A DNA stretch of 64,000 nt from assembly GCA_963969345.1 (NCBI GenBank), contig OZ017767.1, positions 8,460,739 to 8,524,738 on the forward strand. The letters run 5' to 3'. Source of the DNA: Turbatrix aceti (taxonomy: Eukaryota; Nematoda; Chromadorea; Rhabditida; Panagrolaimidae). Position numbers and translations under genes: made by a program. The notes beneath the pieces are model-generated. The model was not told the DNA's origin. It saw only the letters and a program-made list of their open reading frames with translations, and did no database searches. Shown here in pieces: positions 61,976-64,000 of the stretch; position 1 is the first letter of the stretch; every line of letters starts with the position of its first letter.

Positions 61976-63232
61976 CACTGGTTAACTGTATTTTCCAGTT
62001 TAATAGGCATTTGGCATTGCGTGACAAGCTCGGCACATTTCTGCGATGCTTGAACTCAACTGCAACATGTCACTTTTTGTGTAAGCATTTCCGTGCACAA
62101 TTGTCCGGACGAACGAACTGTCTCGGAGATGAACACTGGCTAACGTAAACGAGCGATTTGTCGTCTTGTTTTGCGCGCTGCTTTACACACATCTTCTTCC
62201 TGGTCGCGAATTTCGTGGATATATTGTTGTTAGTCAGTGCGCTCTATCTCCTTGCCACAGCCATGTAATACATAAGTGAAATAGCAAATGTATGTATGTA
62301 TAATCTAAAACTTGTAAGACTATCGCCGCGCGCACAGGCAAAGACGGTGACGGTCACACTTACTACCTTTTCACGACCGACCTGTTTGATTCGTTGTTTA
62401 TAGACAACCAAGATAGAGAACACAAAAAACTATGATTCACGGGTTTTGGTCTCGCTTTTTCCAGACTTGTATAATTTTATTTGTTTTGGGATATTTTCAC
62501 AGATGTTTGTTGCACTAAACTTCCTCAATTTATTGGCTCTTTGCACTTTTTTCCCCGACTGCGGGTGTAACAATTTTTCGTGCGGAAACATCATTTATTT
62601 TCGTTGTTTTAAATACTAAATAGTAGGATTACACCTGCGTGACTTAATCCACTCGTTTAACGCAGCCCGTTTACACTTTTCGCGATCAATGAAATTTTTA
62701 TAACCCGTCGCGACGGGCGATGCTTACTTGTGGCAGATGTGCGGCTTGCCAAATTTTGTTTTGTTTTTTGAAATTAAAATATTAGTAACTGTCCCCTATT
62801 AACTGAACATTTTTTTATAAATAACTGAAATGACGGACAATTGGATTTTACACGATACAGACTTTTTCTTTTTAGCAAAGATTATTTATTCCATGAAACT
62901 ACGCTGTTATGGATTCTGACACGGGAAGGATATCGTTTTTTGGATGTCACGTAATCTTCTTTTTTTTGGATTTAACTGACCTTGTTATTTTTTTTTATAA
63001 TTTTGGGTTTTGTAAACTGGTACAAACTTCATAATCATATCAATTTTTTGCGACATTTTATTTAGAAATGTTTTCTGCATTTTTTGTGTTTTATTTATAA
63101 ATTTTTAAAACTGTGGGCATCTTAGGAATTATTTAAAAATTACATGTATTATATTACTGCACTTGAAAAATCGCTTTGTAAATCTTTGAAAGATTTGTGT
63201 TCAATATAAAACACTGATTTTTTGGCTTGTAG

Positions 63233-63786
63233 ATCCTTGGCAAAAACTGCACCTTTTTTAACATTTCTGCATGCCAACGCGTCCAATCTGCCAGAAGTCG
63301 TCATGGACTTTGTTCAATCCCTGATCTCGCAAATCAAGGTAATCATCGATCAAAAACACGTGAACCAGATTCTGACAGCGACCCTCACCTTGGTCAGTCT
63401 GTACTGCTTTCTGGTTTCCTTCTTCGACCGAAATATCGCCGATCCCTTGCGTGGCCTCGACGGCAGATTTGTGGTTGCTCCAAATGGCACCGACAATCCG
63501 ACAGATGCCGTCGTCAGCGGTCAGGGCAATGATGTCACCGCGGTTATCTCGCTTTTCTTTCTTTGGGCACTGGCGCTCGTCTTTGGCAAAATTAGTCATC
63601 ATCTATGCCTCCCACCTCTGCTCGGCATGCTTCTAGCCGGCATTTTCTTTGGCAACGTGCCGGTGGTGAATGAATTTTTAAAGATTGATCGGCTCTGGGA
63701 TCTTCGATGCAGAGAACTGGCATTTTTGATTATTCTCATACGCGCTAGTATTGGATTGGATCCATTTGTTGTCAAGAAATCTATTG
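63233..63786 (+). CDS. Na+/H+ antiporter, SLC9B/NHA type (5' part; continues past window)
   Basis: One exon from a TTGTAG acceptor (63232) to a GTGAGT donor (63787), open in frame: 184 whole residues. It has a cytoplasmic start, a membrane span (TATLTLVSLYCFLVSFFD), a glycosylation-capable loop (APNGTDNPTD) and a second span. Then LPPLLGMLLAGIFFGNVPVV and RCRELAFLIILIRASIGLDP follow, close to the NHA/SLC9B pattern of cation/proton antiporters. Later exons with the ion-binding Asp pair lie outside the window. The true start may be the ATG at 63303 or in an upstream exon. Confidence 0.8.
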
Positions 63787-64000
63787 TGAGTTTTTTTTGG
63801 GAGAATTTTAGATAAAAATAACTGACAAATACATAGAGTTTTTTTTGCAAAATCACTGCTCTTGGTTGACCCGACAAAATATCAAACTACCAACTGTAAT
63901 CAAACTACCAAAAAACTGTGCATTTTATTCGATGTTTAATTAAACATAAAAAATACGTTAAGTTTACGTATTTCGGCATTTGTGAAAAATTTTGCGCATC

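Larger units (their letters stand above)
59159..63232. other. Long intergenic region
   Basis: About 4 kb with no supported gene. The ORFs at 59445-60121 lack motifs. Contains a short direct repeat (60724-60805) and a GGAACC-rich repeat (61790-61975), listed separately. Confidence 0.45.

Overview
The window is nuclear DNA of a nematode. This rests on short introns (about 46-60 bases, several ending in TTTCAG), two serpentine chemoreceptor-like genes, a nematode-style soluble tyrosine phosphatase, a FMRFamide-receptor-like GPCR, a Cys-loop chloride-channel-like gene, a multi-ShKT secreted protein and a Ty3/gypsy retrotransposon. The species cannot be told from the sequence. All functional calls come from reading motifs by eye; no search was run.

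Layout. 1-2.2 kb: no gene seen. 2.2-7.2 kb: one intact three-exon gene (6072-7245) with a Cys/His zinc-binding-like tail, preceded by three broken copies and a 1.7 kb inverted-repeat element. 7.4-9.5 kb: a six-exon carboxylesterase-family gene on the minus strand, with a 2.0 kb foldback element starting 88 bases upstream of its start. 13.3-31.9 kb: the main feature, twelve intronless genes for small-heat-shock-like proteins. Each has an alpha-crystallin-like C-terminal domain behind a long disordered region rich in Ser/Glu, Arg/Gly and His. There are two subfamilies: A (begins MDHRSIPVNYQPFG, ends AVAAAE) and B (begins MDPRTQ, ends AAQ). They lie mostly as head-to-head A/B pairs about 0.9 kb apart. 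The pairs read A-B on the left and B-A on the right, and one 3,431-base unit is tandemly duplicated. Most promoters share a TGACGTCA site, a GC box, an AAGATCAGCGAC motif and a TATA box unusually close to the ATG. A conserved hairpin lies beyond most of the genes.

32.7-33.9 kb: NADH-cytochrome b5 reductase, with a relic of the heat-shock-cluster promoter upstream. 34.7-38.6 kb: a secreted protein with 18 ShKT domains built from six apparently identical 630-base units, introns included. 39.1-41.8 kb: two tandem chemoreceptors. 41.9-43.6 kb: tyrosine phosphatase. 43.9-46.6 kb: peptide GPCR with a MITE-like element in intron 3. 47.4-48.1 kb: a GATATC-rich palindromic element. 48.2-56.5 kb: a complete LTR retrotransposon with 467-base LTRs that look identical, a 5-base target duplication and one 2,377-residue ORF in which an envelope-like glycoprotein module sits between nucleocapsid and protease. 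57.0-59.2 kb: Cys-loop anion-channel-like gene with an apparent +1 frameshift. 63.2 kb to the end: first visible exon of an SLC9B/NHA-type cation/proton antiporter, cut by the window edge.

The genes outside the heat-shock cluster are unrelated single genes. Inside the cluster, shared promoters and recent copying point to one co-regulated, fast-evolving stress-protein family.
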